The notes beneath the pieces are model-generated. The model ran no database searches and had not been told where the DNA came from. It saw only the letters and a list, made by a program, of their open reading frames with translations. Below, piece by piece: positions 46,691 to 60,544 of a DNA stretch of 64,000 nt. Source of the stretch: Scylla paramamosain (Eukaryota; Arthropoda; Malacostraca; Decapoda; Portunidae); NCBI RefSeq assembly GCF_035594125.1, contig NC_087166.1, forward strand, positions 22,007,266-22,071,265, given 5' to 3'. Both the position numbers and the translations under genes were made by a program. Position 1 is the first letter of the stretch; every line of letters begins with the position of its first letter.

Positions 46691-47230
46691 CGGCACGGTA
46701 CGGCACGGCACGGCATGGCACGGTGAGGTGAGGTGAGGTGAGGTGAGGAATTGTAATGTATGGTAGGGTAGGTCAGGGTATGATAAGATGAGGTAAGGTG
46801 AGGTGAAGTATTGCATGGTAAGGTAAGGTAGGGTAGGGTAAGGTAGGGTAGATCAGGGTATGGTAAGGTTAGGTCAGGTTAGGTATTGTAAGGTAAGGTA
46901 GGTCAAGGTATAGTGAGGCAAGGTGAGCTGAGGTTATGTATTGTAAAGTAGGGTAGGGTAGGGTAGAATAAAGTGTATGGTAAGCTGAGGTAAGGAGAGG
47001 TGAGGCAAAGTTAGGTTAGGTTGAGTAAGAATTGGTAAGATAAGGTGAGGTAAAACAGTATGACTAAAGCTATGGCAGGAAGGTCTAGAAGATTAAAGGG
47101 TATGACAAGACAAAGCAGGTACAGCAAGGTAAAGTAAGACAGAAAAAAAAAAGTTTATGTAAGGTGATATAAGTTGAGGTGAGATACGCGAAGGTAGGAA
47201 GGCAAAGTAAGGTGAGCAGAGAAAATGTAA
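46691..47230 (+). repeat. Degenerate (AGGTR)n pentamer tract with higher-order structure
   Basis: It starts as (CGGCA)n, becomes (AGGTG)n, then mixed AGGTA, AGGTT, GGGTA and AGTAA words. A longer unit with TATTGTAAGGTAAGGTAGG...AGGGTATGGTAAG recurs near 46746, 46811, 46885 and 46936. Confidence 0.88.
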
Positions 47231-47923
47231 AGCAAGGGAAGTCAGGTCACACCTCCGTACACTCCCTGGTGACCTGCGACACTAAATCTAGCAATACCTG
47301 TCACGCTATTCACCCTTCCTACCCCTCTCCCACTCCCTCCCCCTCTCACTGCATCGACCTCGTATCGAAACAAACCGTCCTTCCTCCTATTTCTTCCTTC
47401 CAGCAGTCAAGGTCTCCCAGTCACCCCCTCCCTCCCTCCCTTACTCCTCCTCAGACAGACAGAGCAAGAATCAGACAGCGTGTTCCTCCTCGCAACGCTT
47501 TCCCCTGGCCGCGATTCTCCACGCATCCCGCGCAGACCAGCCAGACTGCCTTAATCACCGGGTCACTGCGGCTCTGGGTACTGATACATCGAAGCGGCGG
47601 CCAGTTATTATCTGCTAAGTGGAGCTCGCCGCAACTACCGACAAGGCTATCTTAAGGACGCATCTATGAGGGTTTACAAGCTATTCTATGAGAGGATACC
47701 CGGCGCACTGAGACTTCAGGACCGCGATGACTCTATACTATATACTGCACTGGGCTGGACGTGAGGGGTGATGCAGGGGGAGATAGGGACGGTGCACGGT
47801 GGTTATTCCTTGATTACTCCATTTTTCCCACTGCCTGCCTGTCCTCTCTCGGCTGGCGGGAAGAGAGAGTGAGTGGGGTGTGTTCGTGGGAGTCTAAGGG
47901 TAGGGAGGTGCCCACGCTGGTCC

Positions 47924-47928
<5 letters not shown>
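47231..47928. other. Unassigned sequence, partly C-rich
   Basis: The most complex part is 47440-47660. The 158-codon frame (47179-47655, plus) begins in the pentamer tract and has no recognised domain, so it is not called. Confidence 0.5.
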
Positions 47929-47984
<56 letters not shown>

Positions 47985-48130
47985 GGTTTTCTCAGCATTG
48001 TAGGAGTTAATCAGATGTACCCTGTCATCTGTTCTCTGTTTTTACGTCTGCGTTAATCTACTACATTCATTAGCCGATTTTTTTTTTTTTTTTTTTGCGG
48101 GGGGGAAAGGGGTTGTCTTAATTATTGTTA

Positions 48131-48175
<45 letters not shown>
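47929..48175. repeat. Two (GT)n microsatellites
   Basis: (GT)n at about 47929-47981 and 48134-48170, the second ending in GCGCGCGC. A T-run and G-run lie between (48078-48106). Confidence 0.95.
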
Positions 48176-48176
<1 letters not shown>

Positions 48177-48940
48177 CAAGTCTCTAGGCAGATTTCGTAT
48201 ATAGGAACCAGTCCCCCTAAACAGCTTGGCGTGCATTCGTGTGTGCTGGCGACTCCTTATCAGCTTATCAACACACACACCATTCCTCACTTTTCATGTT
48301 GCTTTCACTGAAAATTTGCGATCTTTAATAATACCCGTGGGACTTGATTAATTACGTCTTTTTTCCTTGCGTTTCACCTCAACAGCACATCAACCCGTAC
48401 ACCACTGTGGGGCTCAGATGAATTGACTTTTTTTTCTTTCACGAGTCTCATAAGGGGAGACTATATTTGGTCTTCTGGCTGAGAGATAGAAGCTGACCTA
48501 TTGCTTGCTATTTTGACGTTTTTGAGAAGCTTAACTTGGAGCACAAAAAAAAAAAAAGAGAGAAAACGATCGATATGTTTCTCCCTTTCCCACGAAATAA
48601 AAAGATAAAAATTTAGGAGAGAAAAATAACTATCAATATGTCTCTTCCTTTCCCGCAAAATGATGGATACACATTTAAATTCCAAACAGGTCACCAATTC
48701 AACCTCCTAAGCGTCTTGATACTCCTCACCCTTCCTTCCTTTGTCCTTGCCATGTTCCTGCCCTGCCCATAAGCTGCCCATACCCTGCGTCTGCTAAGCT
48801 TGTGAGCCACACGCCCTGTTCTATACCGCCTATCCCCGCCCATCCATGCCAAGGCCAATCTCTGACTCCCTCGCTCCGTCACCCCCATTATCCGCACGTA
48901 GGTGGAGCCGCGGAATTGTCTATAATTAGTGGCACTGTTG
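48176..48940. other. Mostly unassigned, with a ~65 bp duplication
   Basis: ATATGTxTCTxCCTTTCCC(A/G)C with flanking GAGAGAAAA(C/T)xA is duplicated at about 48560-48595 and 48620-48660. The remainder shows no gene. Confidence 0.55.
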
Positions 48941-48944
48941 AAAC

Positions 48945-48985
48945 TGGTGGTGGTGGTGGTGGTGGCGGTGGCGGTGGTGGTGATG
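48945..48985. repeat. (GGT)n microsatellite
   Basis: GGT units with GGC breaks. Confidence 0.93.
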
Positions 48986-49011
48986 GTTTTAACTTAGTCG
49001 CTTATTTTACA

Positions 49012-49228
49012 GTACCATATTCTGAAACACTTCTGCGCCGCACCTCCACTACACTCAAAAGGCTGTAATTGAAGCTACACGGTTTTTTAATGATGTTTTT
49101 ACGGTTGTAGTGACAGATTAAGATGATTTATACATTATTAAAAGGAGAAACAGTCTTGAAAACCCAGCTAATCATCCCTGTGGCCTTGGAAAATAGTCAT
49201 GGGGAGAAAGCAAAGTGTCTCTGTTTCA
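49012..49228 (-). mobile_element. MITE-like element, family A, reverse orientation
   Basis: The left end GTACCATATTCTGAAACACT matches the family terminal repeat. The interior TTGTAGTGACAGATTAA, TACATTATTAA, CTAATCATCCCTGTGGCCTT and AAATAGTCAT blocks match 39394-39617. The right terminal repeat is badly worn. Confidence 0.62.
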
Positions 49229-49316
49229 GCTTTTCATTACATCCACGTGATGAAGGAAGTGAATGCGTGCATTGAGGAAATTAGGTTTAGTACGAGACAC
49301 GGGAATGAATGAATAA

Positions 49317-50524
<1,208 letters not shown>

Positions 50525-50834
50525 GCGGGGTAGGGGAGGCACACGAGCACTGACGCAGCTTCGGGAAACATCGACCGTGGAGGCTGAAGTTTCTATCAAA
50601 AATTCATGTATTCTCTGGCTTATTTACATATAGAGTACGGGAATACAATGGGCTAATGCGGTGCTATCCTTTCAACTTTGTGATATATGGTCATATTATT
50701 ATTCGCAGCTTAAGGGAAAGTCATACGGAGGCTTCATGGGCGAGGCGACGCGTGAGATGTGAAGTGTGTGAAGTTTGGCGCGCGTATCCTAAGAGTTAGA
50801 ATGACGAGATAAGAGAGAGTAAGTTAGGGGCGTG

Positions 50835-50837
<3 letters not shown>

Positions 50838-50920
<83 letters not shown>

Positions 50921-50921
50921 C
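50838..50921. repeat. Compound (CT)n(CA)n microsatellite
   Basis: (CT)n to about 50909, then a short (CA)n. Confidence 0.97.
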
Positions 50922-51079
50922 TATCCAATCTTGTTTTTCATATGCCTTTTCTCTTCTCTCTCTCATTTTTTCCTACTTTCTCTCTCTCACTTATCACTGT
51001 ATTGTGTTTATTCATGTATATTTTGTTTTTCGTTCATTCTTCACTAATTTCTCTTACCAAAACTGGACCATAAAAAAGA

Positions 51080-51730
51080 TTACATAAAGAATTAAATTTA
51101 CCTTCCTTTCCCTTTTATTTCTTACTAATTCTCCTCTTCTACTCCCCTCATTTTTATTACCAAGTATTCATCTCCTTACATACGTTTTCTGTTCGCACCT
51201 CCTCCCACTTCTAATCTTACTTTCCTCAGCTTCATTTCCTTCCATTTTTATTCCTTTTTTTCTACTCCCCTCCATTCTCTCAACATCGCCTTTCCTCGTC
51301 TTACTCTTTCCCTTTATTCCTTTCCTTTTCCTCCCTCTTCCTCTCCCGTCTCTTCCTCTAGCGTTTCTTTTCATTGTTTTACCTTCCATCTATATTTCTT
51401 TTTCTACTCCCTTCCATTCTACCACCTTCTCCCTTCTTCGTTTTATCCTCTTCACCTACTTCCTTCCCTCTACTACTTTCTCTCTTTATCCCTTCGTCGT
51501 CTTACTGTCTCCCCTCTTCATTTCCTTCCAAATATCACCCTTTCTAACCACTCTCCATTCCCCGGCATCTCCATTTCTCATTTTACTCTCTTTCCCCTTC
51601 ATTTCCATCCAGATTTTCCCTTTAGTATTCCACTGCTCATCAAAAACCATCACTCGTCTCCTTCATTATCTCTTACCTATCTTTCCTCCCTCATCTCTAT
51701 TCCTCTCCTATGTATCTGAGGACCTGCTTT
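51080..51730. repeat. Pyrimidine-rich tract
   Basis: C/T-rich with recurring CCTTCCATTxTA and TTTCTACTCCC phrases, probably a worn tandem repeat. 51731-52040 is unassigned. Confidence 0.75.
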
Positions 51731-52044
51731 CCGCGTCTCGCTTCTCCCATAGCCCTATGATACTCTGAGCCAGTGTCGATCTCTTAACAAGGTACCAAGA
51801 CAGGTCGTGGCAGCTTGGGTCAACACGCTAATTGCTGGAAAGAACACGTGGTCGACAGCCGAGGGGTTTGTGCAGCTGCGCCTGTACTGTGTGACTGAGA
51901 CAGGGTGAGTAGGGAGGGGAAAGGGATGGGAGAGAATGGGATGGAGTGGGGATGGGATTAGAAAAGAGGAGAGGAGAGATCATTTTTAAGTGTGTAAGAC
52001 GAAAACTGTCAAAATACATTAAGGAGTCGTAAAACCTCGATAAT

Positions 52045-52120
52045 ATCACTACTACTATTGCTGCTGCTACTACTATTGCTACTACTACTACTACTACTAC
52101 GACCACCACTGCTGCTACTA
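52045..52120. repeat. (ACT)n/(GCT)n triplet microsatellite
   Basis: ACT, GCT and ATT triplets, with pure (CTA)n near 52078-52100. 52121-52365 is unassigned. Confidence 0.92.
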
Positions 52121-52365
52121 ATAAAAAAAAACTTCACTGCAACAAAGTCAGTCAGTCAGTCAGGCAGCGGCTTCAACAGTCAGGCAACACGAACACACTC
52201 CTTCCTGACAGTCTCTCCCCTCACCCAAGACAGTAACGCCCCTGTACATTTCTTACTGAACCCGCAGCTGCCGTCACCAGTCACAACCACCTTCTCTCGT
52301 TACACCGTTTTATTTCTGTTTTATTGGGGTTTAATTTTTACGGGGAGTCTATGAGCGGTCCAAGT

Positions 52366-52902
<537 letters not shown>

Positions 52903-53089
52903 CCTTAATTAGTTTAGTACCTCATTACAACCTTGGCCTTTTTGTCCACACTCTTCCCTCCTCCACCGCACGGCTCATTACTCCACGCGCCGTTAACAAC
53001 ACAGGGAAATTTGCGCTACTGACGGAGGGAAAAAAATTACAGTTGTATTTATTATGCACTAAATACTGGCGTTACGTAGCTCTAAGAGT

Positions 53090-53420
53090 TCACCAGCCCA
53101 GCCCATCCCAGACCAGCCTATACCAGACCAGACAGCGGCAGACTGGATCACGCCAGACCTGACCAAACCACACCAAATCTGACCAGACCGCACCACACCA
53201 AATCAGACCAAAACTAGACCAGAGAAGAGCAGAGCAGAGCAGAGCATAGTAGCCTAGAGAATACGACACTAGACAAGACCAACCTGACCAGACCAGACCA
53301 CACTAGACTATACCACACTAGACCAGGGCGGACCGCAGACCAAACAAGACCACACCACTCCACTCCAGACCATACTAGACCAGGTATTGCCATTCTACCT
53401 CTGAAAAGACCAGGACAAAA
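53090..53420 (+). repeat. Degenerate (GACCA)n pentamer tract
   Basis: GACCA, GACCT, CACCA, ACTAG and GAGCA words recur with a mostly 5 bp step. The 72-codon minus-strand frame reads it as Val/Trp/Ser/Leu repeat. Confidence 0.82.
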
Positions 53421-53553
53421 CGATACAAACAAGACTGGTAGGGAAATAAATAATCTCTTTTAGGGAAGATCTAATTACAATCCCAACTACTTTTCCCTAG
53501 AAAGTGAAATTTACTGGAGGTTGTTTTTTTCCCGCCACGCCAGGACTGCAGCC

Positions 53554-53557
<4 letters not shown>

Positions 53558-53605
<48 letters not shown>

Positions 53606-53691
53606 TGTGTGTGTGTGTGTGATGAGGTCACGAATGGAACGGAAGAACTTAAATTAGAATTGTGTAAAGCATTTTAGAGCGGCTACACAGT

Positions 53692-53779
<88 letters not shown>
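53558..53779. repeat. (GT)n and (CA)n facing each other
   Basis: (GT)n at about 53558-53621 and (CA)n at about 53700-53779, separated by about 78 bp of ordinary sequence, so they form an inverted pair. Confidence 0.96.
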
Positions 53780-53781
<2 letters not shown>

Positions 53782-53937
53782 ACGGCTACTGTCTTTCCAC
53801 CTTCTTATACATTTTCCCTCATATATCAATTAAGTACTACCTGTTGACAATTTCCATACCAAACGTGACCATTGATAGATTCCATGGTCACAACAGGACT
53901 CAAGATAGAAGGAAAACAAAAATCAAAGCGGCAGTGA

Positions 53938-54138
53938 GACCGGTATTTAGAAACGCCTTGCTCTCTCACCACTTATTTTCAAAGGCCACGGAGGTATCAT
54001 AATTAGTCTGGTTCTCAAGAGTAGTTCTCCCGTTGATTTGTCAATAGAACCATAAAATATCCTTCAAAATCCGTGTAAATTCATCTAGAGCCTTTTGGAA
54101 GATGTCAAGGTGCGGGAAGGCGTTTCAGAAGATGGTCC
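53938..54138 (+). mobile_element. MITE-like element, family A, shorter copy
   Basis: The left end GACCGGTATTTAGAAACGCC and the right end, reverse-complemented GGACCATCTTCTGAAACGCC, form terminal inverted repeats. The interior CTTGCTCTCTCACCAC...TTTTCAAAGGCCACGGAGG block matches 24180-24404. Sequence from 54139 to 54745 is unassigned. Confidence 0.75.
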
Positions 54139-54745
54139 ATAATGTGGCGGGTTACCAAGAACACTGCTAACCACCACCACTCCCTCCCACTTCGAACAAA
54201 CCTCATTTTTCTTACTTCATTATCCTCCCATTCACTGCTACACAACTTTTCCCATAATCACCTAAAACTTTCCTGACACGTTTCTGTACTATGGTCTCTT
54301 TAACAGTTCTGCAGCAAGGAAATGACGGAAATAATCTCCTATTTTCTCTCTCTTTTTTTTTTCTATATATCCACGTGAATGTTTTCTTCTCGGCGCCTTG
54401 GATGTTAATGAATGAAATAGCAGGATAATGGTCAGTTTCTTGAGGTATAACTGCACACACAGGTTGGAATATATTAAGGTTTCATTGACACTGCTTATAG
54501 TTTCATTCATTCGGGGATTCACACTTTTTATATACAGAAGTTTACCTCACCACATGTACCTGTTTTAGAGTTCACTTGCTTCTGTCTCACGCACCGCCCA
54601 GCCACACACACCGCTGTACTCGTACTTGTAACGTAGGTCCCATCAGAGCACCACGGACGCAGTGTTTACCTTCACCTTCATTTTCAAGGACATGATGCAG
54701 GATAGACTCTAGACTTTCTGGTACTAATAGTCTTTGCACTTTTTC

Positions 54746-55385
54746 ATATAGAAAAAAAAAGAAGATTCAAGAAAAAAAAAAGTATTAAGAATTATAAATA
54801 TTAAAGATGAGTGAAGAATGAGTAAAGAAAAAAAAGGGTACATGATAAAGGAGAAAATAAAGAACGTGATGAAAGGAAAACACAGAAATAAAGCAAAAAA
54901 CAACAATACAGAAGAAAATTTGAGCAAACAGTGAGTCAAGAAATAATAGTAATAAAAAAAAAACAGTATATATGAAAGAGGAAACAAGTGAATAACACGA
55001 CAAAAGGAAAAAAAAAAAAAACACGAAACCAAAAAACAACAAATAGAACAGAAAAAAAATAAAAGTAAAGTTGAAAGACAAAGCAGGAGTGAATAAATAA
55101 AATAAAGCTCGATTGACAGAAAAAAAAAATAATGATACGATAAAGGCGATAAAGAAATACAAAAAAAAGAAAACAAAGAAAATACAAGTCCCCAAAAAGG
55201 ATTAAACATCAAAAGTAAGAGAAAAAACAACTTAAAATAAAGAATACAATAAAAGAGGAAATGACGACAAGATACGAAAATGAGGAAATACCAGAAGCAA
55301 CAAAGAGGAATTTAAACAGAAAGAGAAAAGCCAGAAAAATGAAGAAGGAATGAGGGGAGAACTAAAACAACAGCAAAAATAAGTC

Positions 55386-55467
<82 letters not shown>
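54746..55467. repeat. A-rich purine tract with terminal (GA)n
   Basis: A-runs, AAAGAA and GAAAAA words dominate to 55385, then (GA)n at about 55390-55467. Minus-strand frames of up to 168 codons are Phe/Leu low complexity. Confidence 0.85.
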
Positions 55468-55469
<2 letters not shown>

Positions 55470-55747
55470 CATAATAAAAACAATCTCTAAAAAATAAAAA
55501 CAGACCAAATAAAAAAAAAAGTGAAAAATGGCATCACTAAAATATTACATAGAAAACGAAACGAAAAACGTGCGATAAATGGAATAATGGAAAGAGAACC
55601 GCGCAAAAATAAGATAAATAATGAAGAGCCATAATGGGCGGGAGAGAAAGAGAGAGAGAATGGGAGAGAGGGACATAAAAGTGTAAGTGAGAGAGGCCAT
55701 TTATGTAAAGTTTTATTGGACGAGAGGAAGAGAAAGTAATTGAGTCG

Positions 55748-55907
<160 letters not shown>

Positions 55908-55994
55908 ATGGTAGGTAAATGGAATTGAAATATTTAAACCGCTTCAATTCGTGAAGATAAATAAATAGATAAATTTGAAATAAAATAAAAACGT

Positions 55995-56130
55995 CGATAA
56001 TCCATTTCTTTATAGAGGTCCTCAAAATATACATAAAAAATCACCATTTCTTTATACAGGTTCTTAAAACATTCATAAGGCCACTATTTCTTTACATAGG
56101 TTATCAAAATATTAATTAAAATGTAAAGTT
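55995..56130 (+). repeat. Tandem repeat, about 42 bp, three units
   Basis: CATTTCTTTATAxAGGTxCTxAAAA units start near 56003, 56044 and 56086. 56131-56290 is A-rich and includes a short (AAAT)n. Confidence 0.8.
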
Positions 56131-56290
56131 TCAGAAAACAAAACAAATGATTTAGTAAATTTCTCAGGCATTTTTTTTTACTGGATAAAAATAAATAAAT
56201 AAATAAATAAATTAGAAAGAAAAACTTAAGGAAAATAATGTAATGAAATAAGTCTTAAAAATAGAATTATAAGAAGCAAAATAAAAAAAT

Positions 56291-57128
56291 CTCTCCTTCT
56301 TTCCTTTTTTTTTTTTCATTATTTCTGATTCATTCCTTTCTAATACTATCTATCTGTCCTTCGTCCGGAACTTTGTACTCTTTCTGTACTTCTGTTTTAT
56401 TTTCTAATCTATTTCCATCGCTCTTTGTACCCCTCCCTCCCCCTCCTCCCCCTAACTCTTTTTGTATTCCAACTTTCTTTAATTAACTTTCAAACTCTTA
56501 TTATTCCTAAGCATTTCCTCTCCTCGCATATGTTTCCTTTTCCTCTTTTCCTCCTCTTTCACATTTCCCTCCCTCCTCTTATCTTCCGTACACCTTTTTT
56601 TTCCCCATCATTCTATATTTTCCTTCATGTATCATTACCCCTTTTTATTTATTTATTATTTTCACAGCATTCTTTCCCTAAAAATTCCACTTTATTTCCT
56701 TATCTATTTTCCCTTCGATTGTTTTTTTTTTTATCTCCTTTCTTTTTTTTCTGAGATTATTTCATCTTCGACCTTTTCGTCCCAAGAGACATCATCAGCA
56801 CCACTCTGTTCTTCCTCCTCCTCCTCCTCCTCCTCCTCCTCCTCCTCCTCCTCCTCGTTTGCCTACCCTTCTTCCTGGTCCTCTCCTGCCTCCTCTTCTT
56901 CCACCTTTCTTCCTCGTTTTCTTGTTCATTTTCCTCTTCTTTTCCTCATCCCTCCTCCTTTTGCTTATTCCTCCTCCTCTTCCTACACCCTCCTCCTCCT
57001 CCCACAGCCTCTCTTTCTCCTCCATCTCTTCCTACACCGTGTTTCCTACTCCTCCTCCTCCAACACACTGATTTTCCTCCTCCTTGTCGTGTCCTCCCTT
57101 GGGCCTTGCTTCCTCGCACTCTTTTCAC

Positions 57129-57180
<52 letters not shown>
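56291..57180. repeat. Pyrimidine tract with (CTC)n and (CA)n
   Basis: C/T-rich throughout, (CTC)n at about 56814-56855, and (CA)n at about 57131-57180. The 196-codon plus-strand frame is low complexity. Confidence 0.88.
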
Positions 57181-57183
<3 letters not shown>

Positions 57184-57244
57184 AGGAGCGTTCTCAAGCG
57201 ACCTCCAGAAAGATTAATCTCACAAGTCTTGCTACTAATCCTTT

Positions 57245-57645
57245 AATTCCCACCACTGACGAGGACACGACGAGGATGGGGAGGGGGAGGAAGAGGGAGA
57301 GGAGGAGGACGGGTGAAATGTAGAGAAAGAGAACACAGAGGAGGAACGGAAAGACAAAAGAGAAAGGGGACGAAAACAGAAAAACGAGGACAGGATAAGG
57401 ATGGATAAGAGAACAAGAGAAGGACGAAAAGACGATGATAATGACGAGGATGGAAGAGAGAACGAGAACCAACACGATGGATTAGAATGAGAGGAGAGAT
57501 GAAAAATAAGAAGAGGACGTGGAAAAAGACGAGGAAAAGAACGAAGAAGGGAACGATGAACACGAGAATAAGGAGGAGGATAAAGATCAGAAAGAGAACG
57601 AGAGCAAGAGAATAAGAGGACGAGGGTAGGAGGAGAGGACATTCC
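57245..57645. repeat. Purine-rich GAGGACGA/GAACGAGA tract
   Basis: Words like GAGGACG, GAGAACGAG and GACGAGGA recur. It resembles the tract around the LINE at 4640-4781. Minus-strand frames of 93-135 codons are Leu/Ser/Pro low complexity. 57646-57945 is unassigned. Confidence 0.8.
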
Positions 57646-57945
57646 ACGACTCTAGTATTTTACCTTTTGCGCTGACCTGATCTCAACGCCTCATCGCACT
57701 TAAATGCTTCGTAAATCGCAACGTTTCATCCTGAGAGAAGATACTGGTTGACTAATGCAAGAGTTAATCAGTATGTTCACTTCTTCACCGGTTTCAATAG
57801 TAATCTCCGGAACTCTGCCTGTTTTTTTTTTTTTTATCTTTCCTTCCTTTCTAAACAAAATGAACTGTTTTGAACTGTTTTGAAAGAGGATGATGAAGAC
57901 TTTTGCGGAATTAAATTAGCCAGTTGTTATTGATTTATTTAATTT

Positions 57946-58175
57946 TTACTCTTTCTTTGATATTTGAGAGCCACTTGGTACACCTTTCCATAATTACCAA
58001 TCACTCTGAAACATCCTTACTTGTTCTACAGCTACATCCAACCTTTAAACTGGGTAGAAATTACAAAATCAATTCTTTTCACCCATAACTTTCCTGCAGA
58101 TGCTTATAAAGATCTCACACATTGCATATGGCGGTGATAGTTGTCTCGCATTAAAGTGAGAGGGTCATTATCACT
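57946..58175 (+). mobile_element. Dispersed repeat family B, copy 2
   Basis: It matches 3346-3555 in order: TTTACTCTTTC, TTGTTCTACAxC, AAACTGGG(T)AGAAATT, CACACATTGCATATGG and GTGAGAGGGT. No terminal structures were found. 58176-58620 is unassigned. Confidence 0.55.
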
Positions 58176-58620
58176 TTTTCCACCATTATTTGTTTCCTTG
58201 GTCAGTTTCCTTGACACAAACAATAACACGGTAAAATTCCTCTGTCATTTTCGTGCAGTTAACCTTCCAGTACTATCACACACTTCTTCCTGAAACCATG
58301 TGTATAAATAGATGAATATGAAAGTAACAATACAAGTTGAAAAAAAAAAAAAAAAATAGCAGCCGTACACGTGAAACCTCCTGTAGTAGAATAATTTGCA
58401 ACACGTTTTCTTTCATCCTACGTTTTCTTTCACACTCTGACAGCGCAATACAGCATCGCCAACACACGCAATCTCACGGGGAAGGAAGGCCACACAATTA
58501 ACAACAGTCATAACCTCAACCTGCCAAGAAATCTCGTGCATAATTCACATTTCCCGCGCCGTGGGTCTAAAAGCAGCCGTCATGACCCCGTTTTCTGTTG
58601 CTATTTTTACGTTTTCTTTC

Positions 58621-59340
58621 TTTTAGGGGGTATGGTGCACTTTGGTATTTTTTTTATTTTCGTTGTTGATCATTTTTTTTCGTCTTTTAATTTTTATTCA
58701 TCGTCTCTCATCTTTGAAAAGTTTCCCCTCTACTACTCCTCCCCCTCCTCTTCTTCCTCCTACTCCTCCTCTTTCTCAACTTTTCTTTCTCTTCTTTATC
58801 CCGCTGTGCCTAATCTCATCCTTCCCTTTCCTCCCCCTTTTCTCCTTCCCTCCCCTTTTCTCCTTCCCTCCCATCTGGCCATCTCTTCCTCTTTCTTCCC
58901 TGCTTCTCCCCTCCCCATCATCCTTCCCTCTCTCCCATTCTCCCATCTTCATCCAACCCTTCTCTTCTTCCTCTCCTATCTATCTTCCTCTCTCCATCAC
59001 TGCCTCCCTGCCTTCCTTTCCTCCCATTTTTTTCTCTCCTCCAATTTCCCAGTTGTTTTATTTCTTTCTCTTCCATCTTTCCCCAATCTTTTCTTCTTTA
59101 CTCTATCTACCTGTCTTTTATCCTTCCTTCCTTGCCTTTTTTCATCCTTCCCTCCCTCCCTCCTTTCATTCACACCTTCCTTCCCATCTTCCTTCACCTC
59201 AACTCTCATCCACCCATCTTTTTCTCCTCCTTCCAACATTCTCTCCCTCTCTTTCTACACATTTTCCCCCGCTCTTCTCTCCTTCCCTCCCATCTTCCTC
59301 CTCTTTCCCTCCTTCACTCCCCTCTCCCCAAAGCCTCCCC
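58621..59340. repeat. Polypyrimidine tract
   Basis: C/T-rich over about 700 bp with CTTCCCTCCC and CCTCCCATC words. The 288- and 257-codon plus-strand frames are among the longest here but encode only Ser/Leu/Phe/Pro low complexity. Confidence 0.88.
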
Positions 59341-59505
59341 AGAGACCCCGGCGCGCGCCACACAATCCGTCATCATCAGGAGTTTTCAGTGTCGTCGTCT
59401 GAACTCTCGAGATAAACTGCGCGGGTTTTTTTTTTTTTTTTTGTGTGTTGTTCATTTTCATGTTGCGTTTTTTTTTTTTATATGGAACATACATCAAGAT
59501 TTTTC

Positions 59506-59507
<2 letters not shown>

Positions 59508-59548
<41 letters not shown>

Positions 59549-59564
59549 GAGAGAGAGAGGGAGA

Positions 59565-59600
<36 letters not shown>
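59508..59600. repeat. (GA)n microsatellite with GGG breaks
   Basis: GA units interrupted near 59536, 59559 and 59569. T-runs precede it at 59426-59442 and 59469-59479. Confidence 0.95.
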
Positions 59601-59602
<2 letters not shown>

Positions 59603-59659
59603 TACGTACCCTAACAATTTTTCTATTTATTTTTTCTAAAGCATCTTTATATATAACGA

Positions 59660-59870
59660 TTATCTTTTTTTACTTCTCCTTTTCATCTTGCTCTTCATCC
59701 TCCTTCTCCTTCTTTTCTTCCTTATTTTTCTTTTATTTTCCTTTTTTTCTTTTTTTTACTTTTTTATTTTCTTTTCCTTTTCTTTATCTTCCTTTTTCTT
59801 ATTTTCCTTTCCTTCATTTTCTTTTTTTTCTTTTTCTTCGTCTTCTAGTTCCTTCTCCTCCTCCTCCTTG
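59660..59870. repeat. T-rich pyrimidine tract
   Basis: TTTTCTT and TTCCTTTT words throughout, with no fixed period. Confidence 0.75.
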
Positions 59871-60000
59871 GCGTCCGTCTTCGTCGTCACCGCTTCACTC
59901 ACTTCCCTAGCGAGCAACGAGCGTAAATCTCTCCCCACACCTTTTATATCTTCCCACTAGGTGACTTCACATGTTCATTTTACCTGCGAGCGTGTGGCCT

Positions 60001-60369
60001 GGTGGTGGTGGTGGTGGTGGTGGTGGTGGTGGTGGTATGTGTTTAATTGTGGTTACGTTACTGTGTGTAGTGTGTGGTGTTGTTGTGGTGATGGTAGTGG
60101 TGGTGGTGATTGTATAGTGTGGTGTGGTGACTGTGGTAGGGATGGAAGTATTGTGGTGGTGGTGGTGGTAATGAGGTGCTGTGTGGTGGTGGTGATATAG
60201 GTGGTGGTGGTGATATAGGTGGTGGTGGTGGTGGTGGTGTGTTGTGTGGTGGCGGTGGTACTAGTGGTGGTGGTGGTGGTGGTGGTAGTGGTGGTGGTGA
60301 TTAAAGATGTATTTATGCCTCTGTTCTTAATCCAGGTTTATGTTTTTCCTCTTAATTCATACGTACAGC

Positions 60370-60458
<89 letters not shown>
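60001..60458. repeat. (GGT)n blocks, then (CT)n
   Basis: (GGT)n at 60001-60036, 60190-60238 and 60262-60300 with GTGGT-rich DNA between; GATATAGGTGGTGGTG is duplicated near 60194 and 60212. (CT)n follows at about 60374-60458. Confidence 0.94.
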
Positions 60459-60460
<2 letters not shown>

Positions 60461-60544
60461 CTTAACACGTACAACTCCATAAGGGCCAACATAACTGCTG
60501 CTGTTTCTCTTCCTTTGTGTTCCTTAAAGCAAGGTGTTCCCTAT

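Noticed and set aside
47179..47655. 158-codon plus-strand frame
   Set aside because: It begins inside the pentamer repeat and continues through C-rich low-complexity DNA; no domain recognised.
58536..59415. Overlapping 288- and 257-codon plus-strand frames
   Set aside because: Both lie in a polypyrimidine tract and encode Ser/Leu/Pro/Phe low complexity in two frames at once.
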